A stretch of 64,000 nucleotides of DNA from Diorhabda sublineata (GCF_026230105.1 NC_079480.1:19696488-19760487); one strand, 5' to 3'. Shown: positions 35,975-50,077, numbered from the stretch's first letter. Translations and numbers: made by a program. Notes: generated from the sequence alone by a model not told the origin.

Positions 35975-38033
35975 GTCAACTGTCACTTTGTGTTGATTAA
36001 AAATTTTCAAAGTCTATCTTCCTAATATGAAGTCGAATTTCAACATTTCTTATATATTTGAGTGAATTTGCATCTAACTTTATCAGATATCATCGAATAA
36101 CATCCATTGATGTCCATTGAGGTCAACTGTCACTTTTTGTTAATTGAAAATTTTCAAAGTCTACCTTCCTAATTTGAAGTCGAATTTCAACATTTCTTAT
36201 ATATTTGAGTGAGTTCGCATCTAACTTTGTCAGATAACGTCGATTAACATCCATTGAAGCCCATTGAGGTCAACTGTCACTTTGTGTTGATTAAAAATTT
36301 TCAAAGTCTATCTTCCTGATTTGAAGTAGAATTTCAACATTTCTTATATATTTGAGTGAGTTCGCATCTAACTTTATCAGATATCATCGAATAACATCCA
36401 TTGAAGCCCATTGAGGTGAACTGTCACTTTGTGATAATTGAAAATTTTCAAAGTCTATCTTCCTAATTTGAAGTCGAATTTTAACTATTCTTATATATTT
36501 GAGTGAGTTCGCATCTAACTTTATCAGATATCATCGAATAACATCCATTGAAGCCCATTGAGGTGAACTGTCACTTTGTGATAATTGAAAATTTTCAAAG
36601 TCTATCTTCCTAATATGAAGTCGAATTTCAACATTTCTTATATATTTGAGTGAGTTCGCATCTAACTTTATCAGATATCATCGAATAACATCCATTGATG
36701 TCCATTGAGGTCAACTGTCACTTTTTGTTAATTGAAAATTTTCAAAGTCTGCCTTCCTAATTTGAAGTCAAATTTCAACATTTCTTATATATTTGAGTGA
36801 GTTCGCATCTAACTTTGTCAGATAACGTCGATTAACATCCATTGAAGCCCATTGAGGTCAACTGTCACTTTGTGTTGATTAAAAATTTTCAAAGTCTATC
36901 TTCCTGATTTGAAGTCGAATTTCAACATTCCTTATATATTTGAGTGAGTTTGCATCTAAATTTATCAGATATCATCGAATAACATCCATTGAAGCCCATT
37001 GAGGTCAACTGTCACTTTGTGATAATTGAAAATTTTCAAAGCCTATCTTCCTATTATGAAGTAGAATTTCAACATTTCTTATATATTTGAGTGAATTCGC
37101 ATCTAACTTTGTCAGATATCGTCGATTAACATCCATTGATGCCCATTGAGATCAACTGTCACTTTGTGATAATTGAAAATTTTCAAAGTCTATCTTCCTA
37201 ATTTGAAGTCGAATTTTAACATTTCTTATATATTTGAGTGAGTTCGCATCACTTCTTTATCAGATATCATCGAATAACATCCATTGAAGCCCATTGAGGT
37301 CAACTGTCACTTTGTGTTGATTGAAAATTTTCAAAGTCTATCTTCCTAATATGAAGTCGAATTTTAACTATTCTTATATATTTGAGTGAGTTCGCATCTA
37401 ACTTTATCAGATATCATCGAATAACATCCATTGAAGCCCATTGAGGTGAACTGTCACTTTGTGTTGATTGAAAATTTTCAAAGTCTACCTTCCTAATTTG
37501 AAGTCGAATTTCAACATTTCTTATATATTTGAGTGAGTTCGCATCTAACTTTGTCAGATAACGTCGATTAACATCCATTGAAGCCCATTGAGGTCAACTG
37601 TCACTTTGTGATAATTGAAAATTTTCAAAGTCTATCTTCCTAATTTGAAGTCGAATTTTAACATTTCTTATATATTTGAGTGAGTTCGCATCTAACTTTA
37701 TCAGATATCATCGAATAACATCCATTGAAGCCCATTGAGGTCAACTGTCACTTTGTGTTGATTGAAAATTTTCAAAGTCTATCTTCCTAATATGAAGTCG
37801 AATTTCAACATTTCTTATATATTTGAGTGAGTTCGCATCTAACTTTATCAGATATCATCGAATAACATCCATTGATGTCCATTGAGGTCAACTGTCACTT
37901 TTTGTTAATTGAAAATTTTCAAAGTCTACCTTCCTAATTTGAAGTCGAATTTCAACATTTCTTATATATTTGAGTGAGTTCGCATCTAACTTTGTCAGAT
38001 AACGTCGATTAACATCCATTGAAGCCCATTGAG
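35975..38033. repeat. 14-mer higher-order repeat, copy 2 (2059 bp)
   Basis: Tandem copy of the preceding unit (TGATGTCC at 36108, 36696 and 37873; CACTTC at 37250). Visible differences from copy 1 include GTTGATTAAAA instead of GTTGATTG in the first monomer, GAAGTCAAAT near 36764 and CCTATTATG near 37050. Confidence 0.9.
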
Positions 38034-41000
38034 GTCAACTGTCACTTTGTGTTGATTAAAAATTTTCAAAGTCTATCTTCCTGATTTGAAGTAGAATTTC
38101 AACATTTCTTATATATTTGAGTGAGTTCGCATCTATCTTTATCAGATATCATCGAATAACATCCATTGAAGCCCATTGAGGTCAACTGTCACTTTGTGAT
38201 AATTGAAAATTTTCAAAGTCTATCTTCCTAATTTGAAGTCGAATTTCAACATTTCTTATATATTTGAGTGAATTCGCATCTAACTTTGTCAGATATCGTC
38301 GATTAACATCCATTGATGCCCATTGAGATCAACTGTCACTTTGTGATAATTGAAAATTTTCAAAGTCTATCTTCCTAATTTGAAGTCGAATTGCAACATT
38401 CCTTATATATTTGAGTGACTTCGCATCTAACTTTATCAGATATCATCGGATAACATCCATTGAAGCCCATTGAGGTCAACTGTCACTTTGTGATAATTGA
38501 AAATTTTCAAAGTCTATCTTCCAATTTGAAGTCGAATTTCAACATTCCTTATATATTTGAGTGAGTTCGCAACTAACTTTGTCAGATATCGTCGATTAAC
38601 ATCCATTGAAGCCCATTGAGGTCAACTGTCACTTTGTGATAATTGAAAATTTTCAAAGTCTATCTTCCTAATTTGAAGTCGAATTTCACCATTTCTTATA
38701 TATATGAGTAAGTTCGCATCTAACTTTATCAGATATCATCGAATAACATCCATTGAAGCCCATTGAGGTCAACTGTCACTTTGTGTTGATTGAAAATTTT
38801 CAAAGTCTATCTTCCTGATTTGGAGTCGAATTTCAACATTTCTTATATATTTGAGTGAGTTTGCATCTAACTTTGTCAGATATCGTCGATTAACATCCAT
38901 TGAAGCCCATTGAGGTCAACTGTCACTTTGTGTTAATTGAAAATTTTCAGTCTATCTTCCTAATTTGAAGTCGAATTTCAACATTTCTTATATATTTGAG
39001 TGAGTTCGCATCTAACTTTATCAGATATCATCGAATAACATCCATTGAAGCCCATTGAGGTGAACTGTCACTTTGTGTTGATTGAAAATTTTCAAAGTCT
39101 ACCTTCCTAATTTGAAGTCGAATTTCAACATTTCTTATATATTTGAGTGAGTTCGCATCTAACTTTGTCAGATAACGTCGATTAACATCCATTGAAGCCC
39201 ATTGAGGTCAACTGTCACTTTGTGATAATTGAAAATTTTCAAAGTCTATCTTCCTAATTTGAAGTCGAATTTTAACTATTCTTATATATTTGAGTGAGTT
39301 CGCATCTAACTTTATCAGATATCATCGAATAACATCCATTGAAGCCCATTGAGGTCAACTGTCACTTTTTGTTGATTGAAAATTTTCAAAGTCTATCTTC
39401 CTAATATGAAGTCGAATTTCAACATTTCTTATATATTTGAGTGAGTTCGCATCTAACTTTATCAGATATCATCGAATAACATCCATTGATGTCCATTGAG
39501 GTCAACTGTCACTTTTTGTTAATTGAAAATTTTCAAAGTCTACCTTCCTAATTTGAAGTCGAATTTCAACATTTCTTATATATTTGAGTGAGTTCGCATC
39601 TAACTTTGTCAGATAACGTCGATTAACATCCATTGAAGCCCATTGAGGTCAACTGTCACTTTGTGTTGATTAAAAATTTTCAAAGTCTATCTTCCTGATT
39701 TGAAGTCGAATTTCAACATTCCTTATATATTTGAGTGAGTTTGCATCTAACTTTATCAGATATCATCGAATAACATCCATTGAAGCCCATTGAGGTCAAC
39801 TGTCACTTTGTGATAATTGAAAATTTTCAAAGTCTATCTTCCTAATTTGAAGTCGAATTTCAACATTCCTTATATATTTGAGTGAGTTCGCAACTAACTT
39901 TGTCAGATATCGTCGATTAACATCCATTGAAGCCCATTGAGGTCAACTGTCACTTTGTGATAATTGAAAATTTTCAAAGTCTATCTTCCTAATATGAAGT
40001 CGAATTTTAACTATTCTTATATATTTGAGTGAGTTCGCATCTAACTTTATCAGATATCATCGAATAACATCCATTGAAGCCCATTGAGGTGAACTGTCAC
40101 TTTGTGTTGATTGAAAATTTTCAAAGTCTACCTTCCTAATTTGAAGTCGAATTTCAACATTTCTTATATATTTGAGTGAGTTCGCATCTAACTTTGTCAG
40201 ATAACGTCGATTAACATCCATTGAAGCCCATTGAGGTCAACTGTCACTTTGTGATAATTGAAAATTTTCAAAGTCTATCTTCCTAATTTGAAGTCGAATT
40301 TTAACATTTCTTATATATTTGAGTGAGTTCGCATCTAACTTTATCAGATATCATCGAATAACATCCATTGAAGCCCATTGAGGTCAACTGTCACTTTGTG
40401 TTGATTGAAAATTTTCAAAGTCTATCTTCCTAATATGAAGTCGAATTTCAACATTTCTTATATATTTGAGTGAGTTCGCATCTAACTTTATCAGATATCA
40501 TCGAATAACATCCATTGATGTCCATTGAGGTCAACTGTCACTTTTTGTTAATTGAAAATTTTCAAAGTCTACCTTCCTAATTTGAAGTCGAATTTCAACA
40601 TTTCTTATATATTTGAGTGAGTTCGCATCTAACTTTGTCAGATAACGTCGATTAACATCCATTGAAGCCCATTGAGGTCAACTGTCACTTTGTGTTGATT
40701 AAAAATTTTCAAAGTCTATCTTCCTGATTTGAAGTAGAATTTCAACATTTCTTATATATTTGAGTGAGTTCGCATCTATCTTTATCAGATATCATCGAAT
40801 AACATCCATTGAAGCCCATTGAGGTCAACTGTCACTTTGTGATAATTGAAAATTTTCAAAGTCTATCTTCCTAATTTGAAGTCGAATTTCAACATTTCTT
40901 ATATATTTGAGTGAATTCGCATCTAACTTTGTCAGATATCGTCGATTAACATCCATTGATGCCCATTGAGATCAACTGTCACTTTGTGATAATTGAAAAT

Positions 41001-41117
41001 TTTCAAAGTCTATCTTCCTAATTTGAAGTCGAATTGCAACATTTCTTATATATTTGAGTGACTTCGCATCTAACTTTATCAGATATCATCGGATAACATC
41101 CATTGAAGCCCATTGAG
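38034..41117. repeat. 18-mer higher-order repeat (2643/2644 bp), first copy and start of second
   Basis: The unit from 38034 recurs from 40677: TCTATC at 38132 and 40775, TGATGTCC at 39487 and 42131, CAG at 38948 and 41592. The first offset is 2643 and the others 2644 because of a 1-bp loss at about 38522 in copy 1. The unit is 18 x 147 minus 2. From 41118 the second copy passes into the 9-mer block. Confidence 0.88.
38475..38620. repeat. 146-bp monomer with a private 1-bp deletion
   Basis: Reads ATCTTCCAATTTG in place of ATCTTCCTAATTTG. It is absent from the corresponding monomer one higher-order unit later (41118), so the loss happened after that duplication. Confidence 0.88.
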
Positions 41118-44100
41118 GTCAACTGTCACTTTGTGATAATTGAAAATTTTCAAAGTCTATCTTCCTAATTTGAAGTCGAATTTCAACATTCCTTATATAT
41201 TTGAGTGAGTTCGCAACTAACTTTGTCAGATATCGTCGATTAACATCCATTGAAGCCCATTGAGGTCAACTGTCACTTTGTGATAATTGAAAATTTTCAA
41301 AGTCTATCTTCCTAATTTGAAGTCGAATTTCACCATTTCTTATATATTTGAGTAAGTTCGCATCTAACTTTATCAGATATCATCGAATAACATCCATTGA
41401 AGCCCATTGAGGTCAACTGTCACTTTGTGTTGATTGAAAATTTTCAAAGTCTATCTTCCTGATTTGGAGTCGAATTTCAACATTTCTTATATATTTGAGT
41501 GAGTTTGCATCTAACTTTGTCAGATATCGTCGATTAACATCCATTGAAGCCCATTGAGGTCAACTGTCACTTTGTGTTAATTGAAAATTTTCAGTCTATC
41601 TTCCTAATTTGAAGTCGAATTTCAACATTTCTTATATATTTGAGTGAGTTCGCATCTAACTTTATCAGATATCATCGAATAACATCCATTGAAGCCCATT
41701 GAGGTGAACTGTCACTTTGTGTTGATTGAAAATTTTCAAAGTCTACCTTCCTAATTTGAAGTCGAATTTCAACATTTCTTATATATTTGAGTGAGTTCGC
41801 ATCTAACTTTGTCAGATAACGTCGATTAACATCCATTGAAGCCCATTGAGGTCAACTGTCACTTTGTGATAATTGAAAATTTTCAAAGTCTATCTTCCTA
41901 ATTTGAAGTCGAATTTTAACTATTCTTATATATTTGAGTGAGTTCGCATCTAACTTTATCAGATATCATCGAATAACATCCATTGAAGCCCATTGAGGTC
42001 AACTGTCACTTTTTGTTGATTGAAAATTTTCAAAGTCTATCTTCCTAATATGAAGTCGAATTTCAACATTTCTTATATATTTGAGTGAGTTCGCATCTAA
42101 CTTTATCAGATATCATCGAATAACATCCATTGATGTCCATTGAGGTCAACTGTCACTTTTTGTTAATTGAAAATTTTCAAAGTCTACCTTCCTAATTTGA
42201 AGTCGAATTTCAACATTTCTTATATATTTGAGTGAGTTCGCATCTAACTTTGTCAGATAACGTCGATTAACATCCATTGAAGCCCATTGAGGTCAACTGT
42301 CACTTTGTGTTGATTAAAAATTTTCAAAGTCTATCTTCCTGATTTGAAGTCGAATTTCAACATTCCTTATATATTTGAGTGAGTTTGCATCTAACTTTAT
42401 CAGATATCATCGAATAACATCCATTGAAGCCCATTGAGGTCAACTGTCACTTTGTGATAATTGAAAATTTTCAAAGTCTATCTTCCTAATTTGAAGTCGA
42501 ATTTCAACATTCCTTATATATTTGAGTGAGTTCGCAACTAACTTTGTCAGATATCGTCGATTAACATCCATTGAAGCCCATTGAGGTCAACTGTCACTTT
42601 GTGATAATTGAAAATTTTCAAAGTCTATCTTCCTAATTTGAAGTCGAATTTCACCATTTCTTATATATTTGAGTAAGTTCGCATCTAACTTTATCAGATA
42701 TCATCGAATAACATCCATTGAAGCCCATTGAGGTCAACTGTCACTTTGTGTTGATTGAAAATTTTCAAAGTCTATCTTCCTGATTTGGAGTCGAATTTCA
42801 ACATTTCTTATATATTTGAGTGAGTTTGCATCTAACTTTGTCAGATATCGTCGATTAACATCCATTGAAGCCCATTGAGGTCAACTGTCACTTTGTGTTA
42901 ATTGAAAATTTTCAGTCTATCTTCCTAATTTGAAGTCGAATTTCAACATTTCTTATATATTTGAGTGAGTTCGCATCTAACTTTATCAGATATCATCGAA
43001 TAACATCCATTGAAGCCCATTGAGGTGAACTGTCACTTTGTGTTGATTGAAAATTTTCAAAGTCTACCTTCCTAATTTGAAGTCGAATTTCAACATTTCT
43101 TATATATTTGATTGAGTTCGCATCTAACTTTGTCAGATAACGTCGATTAACATCCATTGAAGCCCATTGAGGTCAACTGTCACTTTGTGATAATTGAAAA
43201 TTTTCAAAGTCTATCTTCCTAATGTGAAGTCGAATTTTAACTATTCTTATATATTTGAGTGAGTTCGCATCTAACTTTATCAGATATCATCGAATAACAT
43301 CCATTGAAGCCCATTGAGGTCAACTGTCACTTTTTGTTGATTGAAAATTTTCAAAGTCTATCTTCCTAATTTGAAGTCGAATTTCACCATTTCTTATATA
43401 TTTGAGTAAGTTCGCATCTAACTTCATCAGATATCATCGAATAACATCCATTGAAGCCCATTGAGGTCAACTGTCACTTTGTGTTGATTGAAAATTTTCA
43501 AAGTCTATCTTCCTGATTTGGAGTCGAATTTCAACATTTCTTATATATTTGAGTGAGTTTGCATCTAACTTTGTCAGATATCGTCGATTAACATCCATTG
43601 AAGCCCATTGAGGTCAACTGTCACTTTGTGTTAATTGAAAATTTTCAGTCTATCTTCCTAATTTGAAGTCGAATTTCAACATTTCTTATATATTTGAGTG
43701 AGTTCGCATCTAACTTTATCAGATATCATCGAATAACATCCATTGAAGCCCATTGAGGTGAACTGTCACTTTGTGTTGATTGAAAATTTTCAAAGTCTAC
43801 CTTCCTAATTTGAAGTCGAATTTCAACATTTCTTATATATTTGAGTGAGTTCGCATCTAACTTTGTCAGATAACGTCGATTAACATCCATTGAAGCCCAT
43901 TGAGGTCAACTGTCACTTTGTGATAATTGAAAATTTTCAAAGTCTATCTTCCTAATTTGAAGTCGAATTTTAACTATTCTTATATATTTGAGTGAGTTCG
44001 CATCTAACTTTATCAGATATCATCGAATAACATCCATTGAAGCCCATTGAGGTCAACTGTCACTTTTTGTTGATTGAAAATTTTCAAAGTCTATCTTCCT

Positions 44101-45813
44101 AATATGAAGTCGAATTTCAACATTTCTTATATATTTGAGTGAGTTCGCATCTAACTTTATCAGATATCATCGAATAACATCCATTGATGTCCATTGAGGT
44201 CAACTGTCACTTTTTGTTAATTGAAAATTTTCAAAGTCTACCTTCCTAATTTGAAGTCGAATTTCAACATTTCTTATATATTTGAGTGAGTTCGCATCTA
44301 ACTTTGTCAGATAACGTCGATTAACATCCATTGAAGCCCATTGAGGTCAACTGTCACTTTGTGTTGATTAAAAATTTTCAAAGTCTATCTTCCTGATTTG
44401 AAGTCGAATTTCAACATTCCTTATATATTTGAGTGAGTTTGCATCTAACTTTATCAGATATCATCGAATAACATCCATTGAAGCCCATTGAGGTCAACTG
44501 TCACTTTGTGATAATTGAAAATTTTCAAAGTCTATCTTCCTAATTTGAAGTCGAATTTCAACATTCCTTATATATTTGAGTGAGTTCGCAACTAACTTTG
44601 TCAGATATCGTCGATTAACATCCATTGAAGCCCATTGAGGTCAACTGTCACTTTGTGATAATTGAAAATTTTCAAAGTCTATCTTCCTAATTTGAAGTCG
44701 AATTTCACCATTTCTTATATATTTGAGTAAGTTCGCATCTAACTTTATCAGATATCATCGAATAACATCCATTGAAGCCCATTGAGGTCAACTGTCACTT
44801 TGTGTTGATTGAAAATTTTCAAAGTCTATCTTCCTGATTTGGAGTCGAATTTCAACATTTCTTATATATTTGAGTGAGTTTGCATCTAACTTTGTCAGAT
44901 ATCGTCGATTAACATCCATTGAAGCCCATTGAGGTCAACTGTCACTTTGTGTTAATTGAAAATTTTCAGTCTATCTTCCTAATTTGAAGTCGAATTTCAA
45001 CATTTCTTATATATTTGAGTGAGTTCGCATCTAACTTTATCAGATATCATCGAATAACATCCATTGAAGCCCATTGAGGTGAACTGTCACTTTGTGTTGA
45101 TTGAAAATTTTCAAAGTCTACCTTCCTAATTTGAAGTCGAATTTCAACATTTCTTATATATTTGAGTTAGTTCGCATCTAACTTTGTCAGATAACGTCGA
45201 TTAACATCCATTGAAGCCCATTGAGGTCAACTGTCACTTTGTGATAATTGAAAATTTTCAAAGTCTATCTTCCTAATTTGAAGTCGAATTTTAACTATTC
45301 TTATATATTTGAGTGAGTTCGCATCTAACTTTATCAGATATCATCGAATAACATCCATTGAAGCCCATTGAGGTCAACTGTCACTTTTTGTTGATTGAAA
45401 ATTTTCAAAGTCTATCTTCCTAATATGAAGTCGAATTTCAACATTTCTTATATATTTGAGTGAGTTCGCATCTAACTTTATCAGATATCATCGAATAACA
45501 TCCATTGATGTCCATTGAGGTCAACTGTCACTTTTTGTTAATTGAAAATTTTCAAAGTCTACCTTCCTAATTTGAAGTCGAATTTCAACATTTCTTATAT
45601 ATTTGAGTGAGTTCGCATCTAACTTTGTCAGATAACGTCGATTAACATCCATTGAAGCCCATTGAGGTCAACTGTCACTTTGTGTTGATTAAAAATTTTC
45701 AAAGTCTATCTTCCTGATTTGAAGTCGAATTTCAACATTCCTTATATATTTGAGTGAGTTTGCATCTAACTTTATCAGATATCATCGAATAACATCCAAT
45801 GAAGCCCATTGAG
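41118..45813. repeat. 9-mer higher-order repeat (1321 bp), three full copies and one truncated
   Basis: Full copies start at 41118, 42439 and 44493; the last ends at 45813. The monomer order is CATTCC/GCAACTAAC, CACCATTT/GTAAG, CTGATTTGGAG, 145-bp, CTACC, TTTTAACTATTC, TTTTTGTTGATTG with TGATGTCC, TTTTTGTTAATTG/CTACC, GTTGATTAAAA. CAG falls at 41592, 42913, 43646 and 44967. The second copy is interrupted by a junction monomer at 43319 that re-enters the order at its second monomer. Confidence 0.9.
43319..43465. repeat. Chimeric monomer at an out-of-register junction
   Basis: Starts as the seventh monomer of the 9-mer (TTTTTGTTGATTG) and continues as the second (CCTAATTTG, CACCATTT, GAGTAAGTTCGC). 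The switch lies between about 43337 and 43372, across the palindrome. The following monomers run in normal order from position three, so an exchange five monomers out of register explains the spacing of 733 bp between CAG 42913 and 43646. Confidence 0.87.
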
Positions 45814-48606
45814 GTCAACTGTCACTTTGTGATAATTGAAAATTTTCAAAGTCTATCTTCCTAATATGAAGTAGAATTTCAACATTTCTTATATATTTGA
45901 GTGAGTTCGCATCTAACTTTATCAGATATCATCGAATAACATCCATTGAAGCCCATTGAGGTGAACTGTCACTTTGTGATAATTGAAAATTTTCAAAGTC
46001 TATCTTCCTAATTTGAAGTCGAATTTTAACTATTCTTATATATTTGAGTGAGTTCGCATCTAACTTTATCAGATATCATCGAATAACATCCATTGAAGCC
46101 CATTGAGGTCAACTGTCACTTTGTGATTATTGAAAATTTTCAAAGTCTATCTTCCTAATTTGAAGTCGAATTTTAACTATTCTTATATATTTGAGTGAGT
46201 TCGCATCTAACTTTATCAGATATCATCGAATAACATCCATTGAAGCCCATTGAGGTCAACTGTCACTTTGTGTTGATTGAAAATTTTCAAAGTCTATCTT
46301 CCTGATTTGAAGTCGAATTTCAACATTCCTTATATATTTGAGTGAATTCGCATCTAACTTTGTCAGATATCGTCGATTAACATCCATTGATGCCCATTGA
46401 GATCAACTGTCACTTTGTGATAATTGAAAATTTTCAAAGTCTATCTTCCTAATTTGAAGTCGAATTTTAACATTTCTTATATATTTGAGTGAGTTCGCAT
46501 CTAACTTTATCAGATATCATCGAATAACATCCATTGAAGCCCATTGAGGTCAACTGTCACTTTGTGTTGATTGAAAATTTTCAAAGTCTATCTTCCTAAT
46601 TTGAAGTCGAATTTCAACATTTCTTATATATTTGAGTGAATTCGCATCTAACTTTGTCAGATATCGTCGATTAACATCCATTGATGCCCATTGAGATCAA
46701 CTGTCACTTTGTGATAATTGAAAATTTTCAAAGTCTATCTTCCTAATTTGAAGTCGAATTTTAACATTTCTTATATATTTGAGTGAGTTCGCATCTAACT
46801 TTATCAGATATCATCGAATAACATCCATTGAAGCCCATTGAGGTCAACTGTCACTTTGTGTTGATTGAAAATTTTCAAAGTCTATCTTCCTAATATGAAG
46901 TCGAATTTTAACTATTCTTATATATTTGAGTGAGTTCGCATCTAACTTTATCAGATATCATCGAATAACATCCATTGAAGCCCATTGAGGTGAACTGTCA
47001 CTTTGTGTTGATTGAAAATTTTCAAAGTCTACCTTCCTAATTTGAAGTCGAATTTCAACATTTCTTATATATTTGAGTGAGTTCGCATCTAACTTTGTCA
47101 GATAACGTCGATTAACATCCATTGAAGCCCATTGAGGTCAACTGTCACTTTGTGATAATTGAAAATTTTCAAAGTCTATCTTCCTAATTTGAAGTCGAAT
47201 TTTAACATTTCTTATATATTTGAGTGAGTTCGCATCTAACTTTATCAGATATCATCGAATAACATCCATTGAAGCCCATTGAGGTCAACTGTCACTTTGT
47301 GTTGATTGAAAATTTTCAAAGTCTATCTTCCTAATATGAAGTCGAATTTCAACATTTCTTATATATTTGAGTGAGTTCGCATCTAACTTTATCAGATATC
47401 ATCGAATAACATCCATTGATGTCCATTGAGGTCAACTGTCACTTTTTGTTAATTGAAAATTTTCAAAGTCTACCTTCCTAATTTGAAGTCGAATTTCAAC
47501 ATTTCTTATATATTTGAGTGAGTTCGCATCTAACTTTGTCAGATAACGTCGATTAACATCCATTGAAGCCCATTGAGGTGAACTGTCACTTTGTGATAAT
47601 TGAAAATTTTCAAAGTCTATCTTCCTAATTTGAAGTCGAATTTTAACTATTCTTATATATTTGAGTGAGTTCGCATCTAACTTTATCAGATATCATCGAA
47701 TAACATCCATTGAAGCCCATTGAGGTCAACTGTCACTTTGTGATAATTGAAAATTTTCAAAGTCTATCTTCCTAATTTGAAGTCGAATTTTAACTATTCT
47801 TATATATTTGAGTGAGTTCGCATCTAACTTTATCAGATATCATCGAATAACATCCATTGAAGCCCATTGAGGTCAACTGTCACTTTGTGATAATTGAAAA
47901 TTTTCAAAGTCTATCTTCCTAATTTGAAGTCGAATTTCAACATTTCTTAAATATTTGAGTGAATTCGCATCTAACTTTGTCAGATATCGTCGATTAACAT
48001 CCATTGATGCCCATTGAGATCAACTGTCACTTTGTGATAATTGAAAATTTTCAAAGTCTATCTTCCTAATTTGAAGTCGAATTGCAACATTTCTTATATA
48101 TTTGAGTGACTTCGCATCTAACTTTATCAGATATCATCGGATAACATCCATTGAAGCCCATTGAGGTCAACTGTCACTTTGTGATAATTGAAAATTTTCA
48201 TAGTCTATCTTCCTAATTTGAAGTCGAATTTCAACATTCCTTATATATTTGAGTGAGTTCGCAACTAACTTTGTCAGATATCGTCGATTAACATCCATTG
48301 AAGCCCATTGAGGTCAACTGTCACTTTGTGATAATTGAAAATTTTCAAAGTCTATCTTCCTAATTTGAAGTCGAATTTCACCATTTCTTATATATTTGAG
48401 TAAGTTCGCATCTAACTTTATCAGATATCATCGAATAACATCCATTGAAGCCCATTGAGGTCAACTGTCACTTTGTGTTGATTGAAAATTTTCAAAGTCT
48501 ATCTTCCTGATTTGGAGTCGAATTTCATCATTTCTTATATATTCGAGTGAGTTCGCATCTAACTTTATCAGATATCATCGAATAACATCCGTTGAAGCCC
48601 ATTGAG
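45814..48606. repeat. Irregular satellite block
   Basis: Nineteen monomers. A pair is duplicated at 294 bp (GAATTC at 46344 and 46638, each followed by TGATGCC and a GAGATC junction). TTTTAACTATTC monomers occur in short runs near 46.0-46.2 kb and 47.6-47.8 kb. It ends with the GAATTC, GAATTGCAAC, CATTCC/GCAACTAAC, CACCATTT series and a CTGATTTGGAG monomer. No 145-bp monomer is present here or further right. Confidence 0.8.
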
Positions 48607-49047
48607 GTCAACTGTCACTTTGTGATAATTGAAAATTTTCAAAGTCTATATTCCTAATATGAAGTAGAATTTCAACATTTCTTATATATTTGAGTGAGTT
48701 CGCATCTAACTTTATCAGATATCATCGAATAACATCCATTGAAGCCCATTGAGGTGAACTGTCACTTTGTGATAATTGAAAATTTTCAAAGTCTATCTTC
48801 CTAATTTGAAGTCGAATTTCAACTATTCTTATATATTTGAGTGAGTTCGCATCTAACTTTATCAGATATCATCGAATAACATCCATTGAAGCCCATTGAG
48901 GTCAACTGTCACTTTGTGATAATTGAAAATTTTCAAAGTCTATCTTCCTAATTTGAAGTCGAATTTCAACATTTCTTATATATTTGAGTGAATTCGCATC
49001 TAACTTTGTCAGATATCGTCGATTAACATCCATTGATGCCCATTGAG

Positions 49048-49195
49048 ATCAACTGTCACTTTGTGATAATTGAAAATTTTTAAAAGTCTATCTTCCTCAT
49101 TTGAAGTCGAATTGCAACATTTCTTATATATTTGAGTGACTTCGCATCTAACTTTATCAGATATCATCGGATAACATCCATTGAAGCCCATTGAG
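49048..49195. repeat. 148-bp monomer, single-base insertion
   Basis: Reads GAAAATTTTTAAAAGTC in place of GAAAATTTTCAAAGTC, which gains 1 bp and destroys the palindrome. It also has CCTCATTTG and GAATTGCAAC. A second copy lies at 50813-50960. CCTCATTTG and GAATTGCAAC each remove a stop codon from one reverse-strand frame, which creates a spurious 63-codon ORF at each copy. Confidence 0.9.
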
Positions 49196-49489
49196 GTCAA
49201 CTGTCACTTTGTGATAATTGAAAATTTTCAAAGTCTATCTTCCTAATTTGAAGTCGAATTTCAACATTCCTTATATATTTGAGTGAGTTCGCAACTAACT
49301 TTGTCAGATATCGTCGATTAACATCCATTGAAGCCCATTGAGGTCAACTGTCACTTTGTGATAATTGAAAATTTTCAAAGTCTATCTTCCTAATTTGAAG
49401 TCGAATTTCACCATTTCTTATATATTTGAGTGAGTTCGCATCTAACTTTGTCAGATATCGTCGATTAACATCCATTGAAGCCCATTGAG

Positions 49490-50077
49490 GTCAACTGTCA
49501 CTTTGTGATAATTGAAAATTTTCAAAGTCTATCTTCCTAATTTGAAGTCGAATTTCACCATTTCTTATATATTTGAGTGAATTCGCATCTAACTTTTTCA
49601 GATATCGTCGATTAACATCCATTGAAGCCCATTGAGGTCAACTGTCACTTTGTGATAATTGAAAATTTTCAAAGTCTATCTTCCTAATTTGAAGTCGAAT
49701 TTCACCATTTCTTATATATTTGAGTGAATTCGCATCTAACTTTTTCAGATATCGTCGATTAACATCCATTGAAGCCCATTGAGGTCAACTGTCACTTTGT
49801 GTTGATTGAAAATTTTCAAAGTCTATCTTCCTGATTTGAAGTCGAATTTCAACATTTCTTATATATTTGAGTGAGTTCGCATCTAACTTTTTCAGATATC
49901 GTCGATTAACATCCATTGAAGCCCATTGAGGTCAACTGTCACTTTGTGATAATTGAAAATTTTCAAAGTCTATCTTCCTAATTTGAAGTCGAATTTCACC
50001 ATTTCTTATATATTTGAGTGAATTCGCATCTAACTTTTTCAGATATCGTCGATTAACATCCATTGAAGCCCATTGAG
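49490..50077. repeat. Local monomer expansion marked by CTTTTTCAG
   Basis: Four consecutive monomers share CTTTTTCAGATATCG in place of CTTTGTCAG. The first, second and fourth (49490, 49637, 49931) appear identical over 147 bp; the third (49784) has a GTTGATTG/CTGATTTG body. I found this marker nowhere else, so it is a very local, recent amplification of one monomer. Confidence 0.9.

Noticed and set aside
49009..49200. 63-codon reverse-strand ORF, with a copy at 50774-50965
   Set aside because: The frame opens because GAATTGCAAC and CCTCATTTG remove two stops present in most monomers, and the +1 insertion shifts frame. The copy is 1765 bp away, in the duplicated segment. It is satellite sequence only.
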